Assembly (NCBI GenBank): GCA_000283635.1
Contig: HE613569.1
Span: forward strand, 1,079,501-1,143,500
Length of the DNA: 64,000 bases
Direction of reading: 5' to 3'
Origin: Streptococcus macedonicus ACA-DC 198
GTDB lineage: Bacteria; Bacillota; Bacilli; Lactobacillales; Streptococcaceae
Position numbers and translations under genes: made by a program. Below are positions 31,216 to 42,194 of the stretch, piece by piece. Position 1 is the stretch's first letter, and every line of letters starts with the position of its first letter. The notes under the pieces are model-generated. The model was not told the DNA's origin. It did no database searches and saw only the letters and a program-made list of their open reading frames with translations.

Positions 31216-31962
31216 TTAACCAACCGTTGAAAAATCAAACACATTTAAAAAGTCACGTGCACGTTGTGTCTTAGGTTGAGTGAAAAACGCCTTGGCATCA
31301 TTTTCTTCAACGATATGACCATTTTCCAGAAAAATGATACGGTCAGCAATGGCTTTGGCAAATTGCAACTCATGAGTCACAATGATCATGGTTCGACCTT
31401 CGTTTGCCAATTCACCAATCAACTCCAAAACTTCTCTAACCATTTCAGGGTCTAGCGAAGCTGTCACTTCGTCAAATAAAATGACCTTTGGATGCAAAAG
31501 CAAGCTCCTCACAATCGCCACACGTTGCTTTTGTCCACCTGATAATTCATGCGGAAAACTGTTTTCCCTACCAGCCAAACCAACACGTTCCAAAAGTTCT
31601 AAAGCTTCTGCTTCGACTTCCTTTCGCGGGTGTTTTTGTGCTCTGATTGGAGCCAGCAAGAGATTTTTCAAAACGGTCAAATGAGGAAAAAGGTCATAAG
31701 ATTGAAAAACCATGCCAATTTTTTGGCGAATCAAAGGTAACTCTTTAGGGTTATTTAAAATTTCTTCCCCCTCAAGGCTCACAACACCCGATTGAATGGA
31801 TTCCAAACCGTTAATGCAACGTAGCAAAGTTGATTTTCCACAGCCTGACGGACCTAGGATAACTAGCACCTCACCTTCGTCAACTGAAAACGACAAATCA
31901 TCCAAAACATTGTGCTCACCATAGGATTTCTTTAAATCGCTAATTTCTAAAATCGGTTTCAA
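31216..31962 (-). CDS. Polar amino acid ABC transporter ATPase
   Basis: About 248 residues. Walker A GPSGCGKST, Q-loop VFQSYDLFPH, signature LSGGQKQRVAIVRS, Walker B VILFDEVTASLD, H-loop VTHE. GlnQ/HisP group. The start is TTG at 31962 (KPILEISDLKKSYG), six bases after the permease stop, with GGAG in front; a longer frame overlaps the permease and is not used. Confidence 0.9.
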   Translation of the reverse strand: MKPILEISDLKKSYGEHNVLDDLSFSVDEGEVLVILGPSGCGKSTLLRCINGLESIQSGVVSLEGEEILNNPKELPLIRQKIGMVFQSYDLFPHLTVLKNLLLAPIRAQKHPRKEVEAEALELLERVGLAGRENSFPHELSGGQKQRVAIVRSLLLHPKVILFDEVTASLDPEMVREVLELIGELANEGRTMIIVTHELQFAKAIADRIIFLENGHIVEENDAKAFFTQPKTQRARDFLNVFDFSTVG

Positions 31963-31967
31963 CTGCT

Positions 31968-32645
31968 CTACTCCTTCCAAACTTTTTCTAAATACATTGA
32001 CAATCGTGAAATTGGAAAACAAACCGCAAAATACATCAAGAATATCAGTCCGTATATCCAAATCGCTGCGCTTGGTACCGTGAGACGGTTAGCTTCGATA
32101 ATTTGCTGTCCGACTTTCACCACTTCCACGACTCCAATCAAGACAATCAATGACGTTGTTTTTATCATCCGTGTCATCAAATTAACTGCTTGTGGCAATA
32201 ATCTCCGTAAAATCTGCGGAATAATCACATAAATGAATAACTGCATTTTTGTTAGCCCTAAAGCTAACCCACTTTCGAATTGATGTTTGGGTAGCGAGGT
32301 TAGCGCTCCGCGAACAAGGTCACCCATCTCAGCAATTCCCCACATTGAAAAGACAATAAGCGCCGCAACTTCTCCCGATAAATTAAGATTAAATGTTCGT
32401 GCCAAACCAAAATAAACTAAAAACAATAGCACCAATTGTGGCATGATTCTGATAAATTCCAAATAAATCTGAGCCAAGACACGTACGATACGAAAATGTG
32501 AGGTCATTACAAAACCGAATAAAAAACCGAAAACAATCGAAATCACAATTGACAATAAAGAGATATTAAGCGTTACCAACACCCCTTGAAATAACCGCCA
32601 TAAATTATTTCCCTGAAAGAGCACTTGTAGCCCCGAATCCTGCAT
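31968..32645 (-). CDS. Polar amino acid ABC transporter permease (second)
   Basis: 225 residues from MQDSGLQVLFQGNN, HisM/GlnP-type, about five helices, EAA loop ESGLALGLTKMQLFIYVIIPQILRRLLP. The ATG at 32645 follows AAGGAGG and lies inside the end of the upstream permease. Confidence 0.9.
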   Translation of the reverse strand: MQDSGLQVLFQGNNLWRLFQGVLVTLNISLLSIVISIVFGFLFGFVMTSHFRIVRVLAQIYLEFIRIMPQLVLLFLVYFGLARTFNLNLSGEVAALIVFSMWGIAEMGDLVRGALTSLPKHQFESGLALGLTKMQLFIYVIIPQILRRLLPQAVNLMTRMIKTTSLIVLIGVVEVVKVGQQIIEANRLTVPSAAIWIYGLIFLMYFAVCFPISRLSMYLEKVWKE

Positions 32646-33288
32646 GACGTAACCTCCTTTCAATCAATCTTGCTACCAATGAAATTGGCAAAAGAACGAT
32701 CAAGTATGCTAAAATCAACATCAACAGCGCCTCATCAGTCTCGTAATACAAGCCAATCAAATCTTTTGCAACATACATCAAATCTGCTAAAGCAATAATT
32801 GAAAAAACTGACGTTTCTTTAATCAAAAAAATAACATTAGCAACAAGCGATGGCAAAGAAACAGCTAAAGCTTGTGGAAAAATGACATAAAAGAAATTTT
32901 GAACTGGCTTTAAGCCGATACTCAAACCAACTTCGTACTGCGTTTTCGAAATAGCTTCCAAACCTGACCGAAATGATTCTGCCATATAAGAACCACCAAG
33001 AAAAATCAAGCCGACAACCGCGCATATCTCTGATGATAAAACAATACCAATCTTTGGCAACCCAAAATAAAGAAAATAAAGCTGTATCAAAAGTGGCGTG
33101 TTACGTGATAGCTCAATGTAAACCTGACAAATTTGACTCAAAACAGGAATCTTATAATATTTAATCAAACTAATCAAAAGTCCTAAAACAAGAGCACCTA
33201 AAATCCCAAAGAATGCTAGACGAATCGTCAGCACCAACGCCTCTTGATACAAGGGAATATTCGCACGAATAAACTCCCAATTGAACAT
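32605..33288 (-). CDS. Polar amino acid ABC transporter permease (first)
   Basis: 227 residues from MFNWEFIRANIPLYQEAL. HisQ/GlnP type with EAA loop EVGLSIGLKPVQNFFYVIFPQALAVSLP. The start at 33288 follows GGAGGG. First gene of the operon, so four genes form a full ABC importer (two permeases, ATPase, lipoprotein). Confidence 0.9.
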   Translation of the reverse strand: MFNWEFIRANIPLYQEALVLTIRLAFFGILGALVLGLLISLIKYYKIPVLSQICQVYIELSRNTPLLIQLYFLYFGLPKIGIVLSSEICAVVGLIFLGGSYMAESFRSGLEAISKTQYEVGLSIGLKPVQNFFYVIFPQALAVSLPSLVANVIFLIKETSVFSIIALADLMYVAKDLIGLYYETDEALLMLILAYLIVLLPISLVARLIERRLRHAGFGATSALSGK

Positions 33289-33407
33289 AATATCCCTCCA
33301 AACGTTATAAAGATATTATAAAAAATTATACCCCGCTCGTGTACTCTAAATTTTTTATAGATAGCCATAAATAATTTTTATAGCGAGATTAAAAATTAAG
33401 AAAGTAT

Positions 33408-33435
33408 CAAAAAAGCTGAGACGTTTGTCCCAGCT
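33408..33435 (-). terminator. pabBC terminator
   Basis: Leftward AGCTGGGAC-AAAC-GTCTCAGCT (33414-33435), then TTTTTT. Confidence 0.78.
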
Positions 33436-33451
33436 CTCTTAAAAATAAAAC

Positions 33452-33989
33452 TTATATGACACTAATCTCATAAAGACCACGAACGCTATTAAACACATAA
33501 ATATGGTCAGCATTCTCCAAATCTGTCTTTGTTAAATAGCGTTCAGTTACTTCTCCTTGTTGAATTAAATACTTCCTATATATGCCATCTAATATCCCAA
33601 CTTCAACTGGCGGAGGATAATAAGTCCCATCGATTTCTAAAATAATATTCCCTATTGAAGTTTCTTGCAGATAGTCATCACTAGAAATGAAAACTTGTTC
33701 CTTATCAGAATTAGGAATATGAGGGCGATAACTTGTTTTAAAATAGGTAAAGGGTGAATCACACGTTTCTTCTCTTTGAACCAATTTAGGCTGTAAAAAA
33801 GTTGAGGGTAAATCTTCCAACATCGACACTTCAAACGATAGTTGACCAAATTTATGAAGTGATACCCTTAGACGATAATCAGACAAATCTAGTGTCTTAA
33901 GCAATTCTGAAATTTTATCTAAAAATTCTGTTTCAGAAAAAGGTCATCCCAAAAATCGAGCCGAACTTTTTAAACGCTTTGTATGCTCT
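33452..33989 (-). pseudogene. pabC: Aminodeoxychorismate lyase domain (PabC part of a PabBC fusion), broken
   Basis: In many streptococci p-aminobenzoate synthase component I and the PLP-dependent lyase are one protein. Here the lyase half follows pabB after a one-base shift (CC instead of C near 33994) and carries a TGA at 33944-33946 (RFLG-stop-PFSETEFLD). The later frame (open to 33452) keeps the TYFKT-S-YRPH Lys region, ETSIGNIILEIDG and GILDGIYR. A restart at the Met at 33904 would lose about 25-30 residues of the domain. Probably inactive. Confidence 0.83.
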
Positions 33990-35168
33990 TTAAGGAAAAT
34001 TATTTTTTTGTGTAATCTTAGCAGTTGTTAAAATATCGAATGTGGGCTGTGATTTATACAAAAAAGCACTCTTTTCACATGTTTCTCTGTACTCACTTTC
34101 CCATTCACTATCCCAAGTAATCCCCCCACCAACACCATAGATTGCTTGATCGTCTTTCGCCTGAATTGTTCTAATAGCAACGTTAAAAATTGCTCTGTCA
34201 GCGTGAGGCAAACATATTCCAATAGAACCACAATAAACACCTCGTGGAGAAGGTTCTAGCTGATTGATTATTGACATTGTCAAAATTTTAGGTGCTCCTG
34301 TTATGGAACCACACGGAAAAAGGGCGTTAAAAATATCAAATAGAGATAAATCTTTCTTCAAATGACTTTCAATCGTTGAAGTCATTTGCCAAACATTAGA
34401 ATATTGTTCGATATCACAGAGTTTACTTACTGTTACACTTCCCAATTCTGAAATACGTCCCATATCGTTTCTTAGAAGATCGATAATCATCATATTTTCA
34501 GAGCGATTCTTACTATCATTAGCTAACCAATGTTTATTTCTAAAATCTTGCGCATCATTAATCCCACGAGCAACAGTACCTTTCATTGGACGTGTTGTCA
34601 ATTTTGATCCATTTTTTTCAAAAAATAATTCTGGACTCATTGATAAGACGGCAAAATCATCATGTTCAATATAACAATTATATTTGGCATCTTGTTCAAT
34701 CACTAGCCGATTGTAAAGCTCAAAAAGATTCGAATTAATTCTATTATGAAGTTGTACAGTATAATTAACTCGATAAGTATTTCCCTGACGAATTTGTTGT
34801 CTAATTTCTGAGATAGCTTTCTCATATTCATCTTTATCCGTCTTAGATTCCCAAACTTGTGGCATTGTGATATTCATCTCGTAATCAAGAGGAAAAGGTT
34901 CTTTTTTTACTTCACTATGAACCGCAAAGTAAACAAAGTATTCCCCAGATAACGGAAAAGTCTTTACAGAAAAATTGTTTTCAAATGCTTTTCCTGCTTC
35001 ATAACTGACATAACCAACAACATAGTATCCATGAATTTGATAATAAACTACTTTCTTAAGAATAGCCTCTACATCATCAATCAACTTTGTTGCCAATATT
35101 TTTACTGGATTTTCAAAAATTAATCGGTGTCCCAATTCTTTGAAATCAACCACAGTCTTTTTATGCAT
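33990..35168 (-). CDS. pabB: Aminodeoxychorismate synthase component I
   Basis: About 392 residues. Chorismate-binding enzyme with PIKGT-type motif TRPMKGTVARG, IIDLLRNDMGRI, CGSITGAPKI and the GVGGGITWDSE end. Makes aminodeoxychorismate for p-aminobenzoate with PabA (not in this window). The ATG overlaps the rarD stop (TGATG). The frame ends at 33990 because of a frameshift where the fused lyase domain should begin, so the protein is a separated PabB domain. Confidence 0.87.
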   Translation of the reverse strand: MHKKTVVDFKELGHRLIFENPVKILATKLIDDVEAILKKVVYYQIHGYYVVGYVSYEAGKAFENNFSVKTFPLSGEYFVYFAVHSEVKKEPFPLDYEMNITMPQVWESKTDKDEYEKAISEIRQQIRQGNTYRVNYTVQLHNRINSNLFELYNRLVIEQDAKYNCYIEHDDFAVLSMSPELFFEKNGSKLTTRPMKGTVARGINDAQDFRNKHWLANDSKNRSENMMIIDLLRNDMGRISELGSVTVSKLCDIEQYSNVWQMTSTIESHLKKDLSLFDIFNALFPCGSITGAPKILTMSIINQLEPSPRGVYCGSIGICLPHADRAIFNVAIRTIQAKDDQAIYGVGGGITWDSEWESEYRETCEKSAFLYKSQPTFDILTTAKITQKNNFP

Positions 35169-36058
35169 CAAAACCCTTTTTTCTTCCGCAACAACATCAG
35201 CTGTCCTAAGATAAAAATAGCAATCGCTATCCAGATGAAAATAAAGCCACTAACTTCTCCATTGCCTACCTTTTCGTGAAAAACAAACACGGCTATTGCC
35301 AGTTGAATTGTGGGGTTGATGTACTGGATAAAACCAATGATATTCAACGGCGCACGTTTTACCGCTTCTGCAAACAGCAACAAAGGAATCGCCGTCACAA
35401 TGCCAGATGCTAAAAGTAACACGTTTTCTAGCAAGCTATAATCTAATAAACTTTCTTTTGAAAAGAATAGCAAATAGATAAGCACAAAAGGGGCGACAAC
35501 ACTACTTTCTACCAACATGGCAACGTCACTGGATAACTTGACATTTTTCTTAACCAGTCCATACAAAGCAAAGGTAACTGCTAACAGTACCGAAACAAGA
35601 GGCACCTTCCCTGTATTAATTGCTAAAATTCCCACACCAATGCCTGCAATGATAATCGCAGCAGTCATCCATGGACTCAATCGTTCATGTAGGAAAACTA
35701 ATGCTAATAACATTGACACAAGAGGCATAATATAATAGCCAAAACTAGCTTGTGTGGCCTGCTGGTGACTAACTGCAAAGATATAAGTTAACCAATTCAA
35801 TGCAATCAAAAAACTTGCCAAAATAGCCATAGCAAGGTCTTGCTTATGACTGATAAGTTGGCGAATTTCACCACGGTATCGCTCCTTATTTTTGGATAAA
35901 ACCATGTAAACCAACATTGTTAAAACAGTAAAAATAATGCGATAAGAAAAGGTGTTATATGAACTAACACCTGAAAGTAATTTCCAATAAAGAGATAAAA
36001 AGCCCCACAAAATATAGGTTATTAAGCCAAGCAAAATCCCCAAATTAGTCTTTTTCAA
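35168..36058 (-). CDS. rarD: RarD/EamA-family membrane transporter
   Basis: About 296 residues, ten hydrophobic helices in two EamA repeats ([35 protein letters not shown] end). RarD relatives are linked to chloramphenicol sensitivity, with drug/metabolite transport inferred. The start is TTG 36058 with AAAGGAG in front, located inside the thrB end. Confidence 0.82.
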   Translation of the reverse strand: MKKTNLGILLGLITYILWGFLSLYWKLLSGVSSYNTFSYRIIFTVLTMLVYMVLSKNKERYRGEIRQLISHKQDLAMAILASFLIALNWLTYIFAVSHQQATQASFGYYIMPLVSMLLALVFLHERLSPWMTAAIIIAGIGVGILAINTGKVPLVSVLLAVTFALYGLVKKNVKLSSDVAMLVESSVVAPFVLIYLLFFSKESLLDYSLLENVLLLASGIVTAIPLLLFAEAVKRAPLNIIGFIQYINPTIQLAIAVFVFHEKVGNGEVSGFIFIWIAIAIFILGQLMLLRKKKGF

Positions 36059-36911
36059 CAAAAACTCCTTTAGTATCAACGTAAAGTGCGACAACTTCAC
36101 CGTCCAAAGCGAGCGCTTCAAGGCGCTCAACAAGCTCTGCTTCTTTTGCTTTTGGAGCCAAGGTCATAATCGTTGGACCTGCACCAGATAGGTAAGTTGC
36201 ATAGGCACCAACCTCGTGAGCTACTTCTTTAATCGGTACAAATTCTTTAACTAGTTTTTGACGGAAACGTTCATGGAAAAGGTCAGCTTCAATCGCTTTT
36301 CCAGCTTTTTCCAAATCACCTGTTAGAAGCGCAGCAATAGCTACATTGGCAATTGATGAGGCAGCAACAGCTTCCTTATAAGAAAACTCATTTGGCAACA
36401 CATTGCGGCTATCGCTAGTCTTTAATTCATAATTAGGAATGAACGCCACAAAAGAGGCTTCAGGAAAGGCAGCAACGGCACTATTGACCTTTTCATCAAC
36501 ATAAGATGAAATAACAAGATTACCAAAAATAGCTGGCGCAACATTGTCTGGATGCCCTTCGATTTTTGTCGCAATCACCAATTTTTCATCAGCTGAAAGC
36601 TGTAAATGAGCCAACTGATTAGCTAACTCAATTCCAGCCACAATAACTGATGAAGATGACCCTAATCCGCGTGCCAGCGGGATATCTGAAACCATTTTAA
36701 TACGATGTGGTTGTAGGTCAGCTTTCACTTGTAAAGCTGTCGTAATCAAAAGATTTGTTTCGTCACTAGGAACGTCACCCAAATCATGTAAAACCTCCCA
36801 TTTTTCAGAAGGCTCTAAAATCTCAATCGTTAAGTACTTAGAAACCGCTACGCCGACCGAATCAAAGCCTGGTCCAACATTAGCAGAGGTTGCTGGTACT
36901 GTAATTCTCAT
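36045..36911 (-). CDS. thrB: Homoserine kinase
   Basis: 288 residues, GHMP kinase: N-terminal [16 protein letters not shown] and ATP loop [21 protein letters not shown]. Phosphorylates homoserine for threonine synthesis. It follows hom by 57 bases in the same direction; the unit continues into rarD. Confidence 0.94.
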   Translation of the reverse strand: MRITVPATSANVGPGFDSVGVAVSKYLTIEILEPSEKWEVLHDLGDVPSDETNLLITTALQVKADLQPHRIKMVSDIPLARGLGSSSSVIVAGIELANQLAHLQLSADEKLVIATKIEGHPDNVAPAIFGNLVISSYVDEKVNSAVAAFPEASFVAFIPNYELKTSDSRNVLPNEFSYKEAVAASSIANVAIAALLTGDLEKAGKAIEADLFHERFRQKLVKEFVPIKEVAHEVGAYATYLSGAGPTIMTLAPKAKEAELVERLEALALDGEVVALYVDTKGVFVEKD

Positions 36912-36968
36912 ATCATTATTATACTCAAAAGTAGTCTTGAGCTTTTCCTTTCACTTAATCAGTTATTA

Positions 36969-38255
36969 TTATTTGCCTAATACTTTAAGTGTATTAACCA
37001 CTTGGAAATCTTCTACTGCTTCCAATTTAGCTGTTACATCAGCCAACTGTGTTTTACTCATTGAGTGTGTAATGATAACCACACGCGCACGTGTACCATT
37101 GGATTTTTGTTGAAGCACTTGTTCAAATGAAATATCTTCAGAATTGAAAATTTCAGCTAAACGAAGCAATTGACCTTTTTTATCAGGGGTATTAATCGCA
37201 AAGTAATAGTGGTTCTTCACATCGGCGGGATTTGCCAATGTTGTTTCACGAACAAATTCGTTAAATGGTTTCCCAACATTACCGTCTTTAATACGACGAC
37301 AGATACGGATAATATCAGCAGTTACAGACGTTGCTGTTGGTTTTTGACCAGCACCAGGTCCATAATACATTGATTCCCCGATACCGATTGACTCCACAAA
37401 GACAGCATTCATAACATCGTTGACACTAGCAAGCGGATGTGCTTTTGGCAAGAAAGTTGGTGAAACTTCTGCTGAGATACCTGATTCAACTTCACGCACA
37501 TCTCCGACCAATTTGATGACATAGCCAAGTTCTTGAGCGACAGCAACATCATCTGGTGTGATTGTTGTGATTCCCTTATGTGCAACATCATCAAAATCAA
37601 TCGTCATTCCAAAACCAAATTGGCTTAAAATAACAGCTTTATAGGCAGCATCGATACCTTCGACGTCATTTGTTGGGTCACTTTCAGCATAACCAAGCTC
37701 TTGAGCTGTTTTAAGCGCATCTTCGTAAGTCCAACCTTCATCAACCATTTTAGTCATCATAAAGTTAGATGTACCATTAAGGACACCCAAAATACGTGTA
37801 ACTTTATCAGAAGTAAGTGAATTAGCAAGCGTACGAAGAATTGGAATACCACCAGCAACAGCTGCTTCATAATAGAAAGCAACGCCTTTATCTTTGGCAA
37901 GTTCAATTAATTCTTTACCATGAGTGGCAATCAAGTCTTTATTGGCAGAAACAACATTTTTTCCTGCTTCAAGTGCTTTTGTAATGAATGTACGAGCAGG
38001 CTCAATGCGTCCCATTAATTCAATAACAATGTCAATACTATCATCACTCAAAATATCATCAACATTTGTTACGAAATTATAATCATTTCCAGCAGCTAAC
38101 AAACGATTTTTTTCATCATCATCTTTGACAAGAACCTTAGTGATTTCAATCGTGTCATGGGCTGCTTCAGTAATTTTTGATTGATTTTCTTTCAAAAGAA
38201 AAGGAACACCACTGGCAACAGTACCAAAACCGAGTAAAGCAATTTTTATTGACAT
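36969..38255 (-). CDS. hom: Homoserine dehydrogenase
   Basis: 428 residues from [21 protein letters not shown]. Order: Rossmann NAD(P) domain, catalytic domain ([22 protein letters not shown] with the active Lys and Glu nearby), and a C-terminal ACT domain for allosteric feedback by threonine. The start at 38255 follows AAGGAG. Confidence 0.94.
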   Translation of the reverse strand: MSIKIALLGFGTVASGVPFLLKENQSKITEAAHDTIEITKVLVKDDDEKNRLLAAGNDYNFVTNVDDILSDDSIDIVIELMGRIEPARTFITKALEAGKNVVSANKDLIATHGKELIELAKDKGVAFYYEAAVAGGIPILRTLANSLTSDKVTRILGVLNGTSNFMMTKMVDEGWTYEDALKTAQELGYAESDPTNDVEGIDAAYKAVILSQFGFGMTIDFDDVAHKGITTITPDDVAVAQELGYVIKLVGDVREVESGISAEVSPTFLPKAHPLASVNDVMNAVFVESIGIGESMYYGPGAGQKPTATSVTADIIRICRRIKDGNVGKPFNEFVRETTLANPADVKNHYYFAINTPDKKGQLLRLAEIFNSEDISFEQVLQQKSNGTRARVVIITHSMSKTQLADVTAKLEAVEDFQVVNTLKVLGK

Positions 38256-38477
38256 CTTTTTCTCCTTAATAAGCAAATTTCGAAAAGCATAGCCAAATTT
38301 TCAGGCTACCCACTCTCAAATAAAAACATTTCCTACATTATACCATAAAATTATTCAGAATTTACAGAAAAATAACGTCCTTTGAAAATCTTTCCGCAAT
38401 TTATAGTAAACAGTTCCCTTTGTCTTAAAAAAATAGTACAATAGGAGTAGACTTTTGTGAGGAGATCGTTAAATATT

Positions 38478-39428
38478 ATGGAAAAACGTCGTCAACATCA
38501 AAAACATAGCAACAAGCCATTAGCTATTATAAATATTATTCTATTAATAGCGTGTATTGTCGCAAGTGTTTTTCTTTTTATAGCTTTAAAGGAGAACAAC
38601 TCCATTTTTTCAACAACTAAAACCGAACAAGTGTCATCATCAAGTGCTAGCCATACAAATACTACCACGACTTCTTCTGCATCAACAGTGACAAGCGACA
38701 GCTCTTCTGCTAATACCAATGAAAACGAGGTTAACTGGGTTAAACAGGATTCAAATGTCTCTGTTCCCATTCTTATGTATCACGCCATCCACGTTATGGC
38801 TGCGGAAGAAGCTTCAAATGCTAACCTCATCGTCGATCCGACAACATTTGAAAGCCATATTCAACTTCTTTCTGAAGAAGGTTACTACTTTTTAACACCC
38901 GAAGAAACCTACAAAGTTTTAACTGAAAATGTGCTTCCAAACGGCAATAGTAAAATTGTTTGGTTAACGTTTGATGATAGTCTTTGGGATTTTTATGACA
39001 ATGCTTACCCTATCTTGCAAAAATACGGTGCAAAAGCAACAAACAATGTCATTACAAGCACTGTTGGAAATAGCGGAAATTTATCACTCGATGAAATGTT
39101 AGAAATGAAAGCAAACGGTATGTCTTTCCAAAACCACACCGTGACACATCCTGATTTGTCAGCTAGTGATGACGCAACTCAGACTTTTGAAATGGAAGAT
39201 TCTAAAAACTATCTCGATACCAATCTTAATCAAGATACTATCGCTATCGCCTATCCAGCTGGGCGTTATTCTGACACAACACTTCAAATTGCAGCAAACC
39301 TTAATTATAAACTCGGCCTAACGACCAACGAAGGTATTGCCAGTGCTAGCGACGGCTTATTATCATTAGATCGTGTCCGTATCTTGCCGACAACAACTGC
39401 TGATAGCCTTATCGCAAGTATTAGCTAA
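38478..39428 (+). CDS. Membrane-anchored polysaccharide deacetylase (CE4)
   Basis: About 316 residues. N-terminal anchor (LAIINIILLIACIVASVFLFIAL), a Ser/Thr-rich linker, then the NodB homology domain: VPILMYHAIHV, WLTFDDSLWDFYDNA (motif 1), SFQNHTVTHPDLS (metal His pair, motif 2) and IAYPAGRYSDT (motif 3). Acts outside the membrane, removing acetyl groups from peptidoglycan or another glycan. The ATG at 38478 is used because GAGGAG precedes it at 12 bases, although an upstream GTG is in frame. Confidence 0.87.
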   Translation: MEKRRQHQKHSNKPLAIINIILLIACIVASVFLFIALKENNSIFSTTKTEQVSSSSASHTNTTTTSSASTVTSDSSSANTNENEVNWVKQDSNVSVPILMYHAIHVMAAEEASNANLIVDPTTFESHIQLLSEEGYYFLTPEETYKVLTENVLPNGNSKIVWLTFDDSLWDFYDNAYPILQKYGAKATNNVITSTVGNSGNLSLDEMLEMKANGMSFQNHTVTHPDLSASDDATQTFEMEDSKNYLDTNLNQDTIAIAYPAGRYSDTTLQIAANLNYKLGLTTNEGIASASDGLLSLDRVRILPTTTADSLIASIS

Positions 39429-39437
39429 CATATCATA

Positions 39438-39468
39438 AAAGCCCCCCTTTTAAAAAAGAGGGCTTTCT
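39438..39468 (+). terminator. Deacetylase terminator
   Basis: AAAGCCC (39438-39444) pairs with GGGCTTT (39460-39466), followed by TTCTT. Confidence 0.75.
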
Positions 39469-39498
39469 TGCTATAATCGCATTGTTATCAGCTTATTG

Positions 39499-39678
39499 CT
39501 ATTTATTTTTCTTATGATTTCTAACGAAACTATGGATTAAGAAAGCTAAATTTCCTAAAAAAAGTGCCGACCATAAATACACAAATACCATATTTGAATG
39601 GGCAATATTGTAAATAATTGCCACAAAGAAAATAATCAAATAGATGACTGACATGTAATAAAAAGAATTATTTTGCAT
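39499..39678 (-). CDS. Small two-helix membrane protein
   Basis: 59 residues from MQNNSFYYMSVIYLIIFF. Two hydrophobic stretches (SVIYLIIFFVAIIYNIA and VFVYLWSALFLGNLAFLIHSF) and a basic tail RNHKKNK. A proper AAGGAG lies 7-8 bases before the ATG. No function is recognised. Confidence 0.65.
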   Translation of the reverse strand: MQNNSFYYMSVIYLIIFFVAIIYNIAHSNMVFVYLWSALFLGNLAFLIHSFVRNHKKNK

Positions 39679-40005
39679 ACGTCACAGCTCCTTCAACCTG
39701 TCATATCTTATCATAATTTTAGAAGGTTGTCTATTATTGGGCAGAGCTCTAAAAATTTTCGTATTGTATTATAGAAGAAACTTACCAAAACTAGATAAAA
39801 CGAAGCTTAATTGGATCGAAATTTTATACTTATCTTATAACTAAGCAATCATAAATGCGGTTTCATTTTTTAAAAATATTTTTATGTGGGCCTTACTTTA
39901 TCTATACTTTAGGTTAGAGTCGTATAATGGAGTTAATATATAGCTATAAACAAGGAGCTCCCAACTCTCGTTTTCTTTGTTTTCCTGTTAGGAAAGGGTC
40001 GCAGC
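39679..40005. other. Intergenic region with a rightward promoter
   Basis: 327 AT-rich bases. A TATAAT at 39923-39928 and a strong AGGAAAGGG before 40006 mark the transcription and translation signals of the TetR gene. Nothing else recognised. Confidence 0.45.
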
Positions 40006-40601
40006 ATGATAGACGGAAAAACGAAACAAACTAAAGAAACCAAGGATAGGCTTTTTCAAGCTCTTATCTCCCTAATGGAAAATAAAAGCTACGAAGAAAT
40101 CAAAATTAAGATGTTCTTGATTTGTCAGGTGTTTCAAGACGAACATTTTACCGACATTTTGCCAATAAAAATGAATTGCTAAATCACTATTTTAAACAAA
40201 TTATCAATCGTTACCTTACTGAAAGAAAGTATTTTACTGAAACGGATAATTTTGAGGATATGTTGGCTGAATCAATGAACTTTTGGTATCAAGAACGTGA
40301 AACATTGCACATCTTGATAAAATACCAACACTACGATTTTTTCTTTCACCAATTCAACGAGCACGCCAAGGAAGTTTACATGAGTATCACACTTCCATGG
40401 TTCGCTTGCAGCGGGAAAACTGATACCCAAAATTATGCAATGAGCTTTATCGTTGGCGGTTACTACAACACCTTGCGCAATTGGCTCATGCAGGAAAATC
40501 CAGAAGAACCAAAGAAAATTGCTCACGATATCCAACGAATGATTATCAAACTGACCGATCTCTTTGATTTAGACGAAACAAATAACATTGATAACCTTTA
40601 A
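40006..40601 (+). pseudogene. TetR-family regulator, frameshifted
   Basis: The gene starts MIDGKTKQTKETKDRLFQALISLMENKSYEEIKIK at 40006, then loses one base in an A-run near 40108. The later frame gives the helix-turn-helix DLSGVSRRTFYRHFANKNELLNHYF and C-terminal domain to 40601. The lesion is directly before the recognition helix, so the product cannot bind DNA. Confidence 0.85.
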
Positions 40602-40612
40602 CAAATAAAATC

Positions 40613-40667
40613 AACTCTGTATTCCATGCAAAATCAAGGTTGGCATAGAATATAGAGTCTGTTTTTC
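40613..40667 (+). terminator. Terminator after the TetR pseudogene
   Basis: ACTCTGTATTCCATGC pairs with GCATAGAATATAGAGT around a 13-base loop, followed by CTGTTTTT. Confidence 0.7.
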
Positions 40668-40680
40668 TGTTCTAAAATCA

Positions 40681-40842
40681 TTAACTATCCGCGTTGTCGT
40701 CATATATCTGTTCTATATCTTTTAGCAGTTCTTTATAGTTATCTAATAATTCTGTTTTCTCATCCGAGTTAGTCAAATACTCATCCGCCAAAGTATAATA
40801 AAGATAACCATATTTTTCTGCTACATCACCTGTATCAACTTT
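40681..40842 (-). pseudogene. 3' fragment of an unrecognised gene
   Basis: 54 codons ending at TAA 40681: KVDTGDVAEKYGYLYYTLADEYLTNSDEKTELL and on to IYDDNADS. Acidic, helical. The fragment has no start and is cut where the IS256-type element begins, so the element interrupted it. I do not recognise the family. Confidence 0.5.
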
Positions 40843-40849
40843 TTAGATA

Positions 40850-42105
40850 CTGTCAATAATTTTGTGTAAACACTCTAGTAGAGTTACGGAGTGTTAATCA
40901 AATAAGTTTTCAAGTGTGTCAGAACATTGGCCAAACCCTTTATGGATGCGTTGACTTTGCTTAAAATTATAATCTTAAAACAGAGTAACTAAATAACGTT
41001 CCAGAGCCTCCTTGTTAGGAAAAAGAACCTTCTTTTTCGTTTGACGTTTGATTTCTTTATTGAGAGACTCAATGAGGTTTGTCGAATAAATGCTATGCCA
41101 AATCTGGTAGGGAAACTGATAAAAAGTTAAAAGATTATCCGCATTCTCCAGACTCTCCATTATTTTCTTATACTTTGGTTTCCATTCAGCGATAAAGTCC
41201 TCCAAAGCTTGTACTGCCATTTCTAAATTTTCAGCACGATAAATCATTTTAAATTGCTCCAGAATAACTGCCCGATCAGATTGCTTCACTTTACTAGTCA
41301 AATTTCGACTAATATGAATTAAGCAACGTTGTTGTTTAGCTAATGGGTAAGCCTGACTGATCATCTGCTCAAGTCCTTTGAAGCCTGTCTAACAGGGTGG
41401 ATCAAGAAGCATTGTTTTCATTTGGGGCGATTTCATATCCAAGAACAGCCTTCTGTCTTTCTGGTATAATGCCAAGTGCGATATGAATACATTCTTTACT
41501 AACGGTTCCACGTCTTAATGGAAGAGAAGATAGGTTTCATCAAGGAATAAAACAGAGTCGTTAGCTTCTAAGCTTCTCTCATGAAAAGCAGAGATATTCT
41601 CCTGAGTTGCTTTTGAGATATTCGAAATTGTGGCAGGACTATAGTGATGACCATACATTCGCTCGATAATATCACTAATTTCTCGAGTCCTTACACCGAT
41701 TTGATAGAGTTTGAAAACCATCTTTTCTAAGTGGTCATCTTGACGTCCATAAGCAGGGATTAAAGCTGGACTAAAGTTCTCATTACAATCTTTTGGAATG
41801 ATCAACTGAACAGTCCCATATTTGGTTTCAAATTTTCGTGAATACGTTCCATTACGACTATTCCAAGAATTATAGCCTACTTTATCGTAAAGTTCATACC
41901 CTAAAAAGGCTGATAACTCTGTCTGAAGCAGATCATTTATAGCTGTTTCAAGAGAAGTACGGAAAGATTCATCAATATCTTGTTTTTGGGCTAGGAAGTT
42001 AAGCAAGTCTGTGGTAAACTGAGTCATAGGAATAAATCTCTTTCTAGTAATGTTTCGCAACTCTACTATAACGGATTTATTCCTTTTTGTGTTTACACTA
42101 CCTAT
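40850..42105 (-). mobile_element. IS256-family element, degenerate
   Basis: About 1.26 kb. The two ends share GTGTAAACAC with TAGTAGAGTT(A/G)CG further in, in inverted orientation. The transposase is broken. Exact ends and target duplication could not be fixed. Confidence 0.65.
40975..42060 (-). pseudogene. IS256-type transposase, frameshifted
   Basis: The N-terminal part (MTQFTTDLLNFLAQKQDI, LSAFLGYELYDKVGYNSWNSRNG, FLDETYL with the first catalytic Asp) ends by a frameshift near 41520. The middle (LRRGTVSKECIHIALGIIPERQKAVLGYEIAPNENNAS) contains a TGA near 41400 and another frameshift or stop near 41370. The C-terminal part (IYSTNLIESLNKEIKRQTKKK, with the catalytic Glu) is open to 40975. 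Confidence 0.85.
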
Positions 42106-42194
42106 TTGTTTTTATTTTACTATAAAAGATTAATTTATGAGTGATTTTTCGGAATTTTTAATGTTATAACGTTGAAAATGACACAAACGACAAT

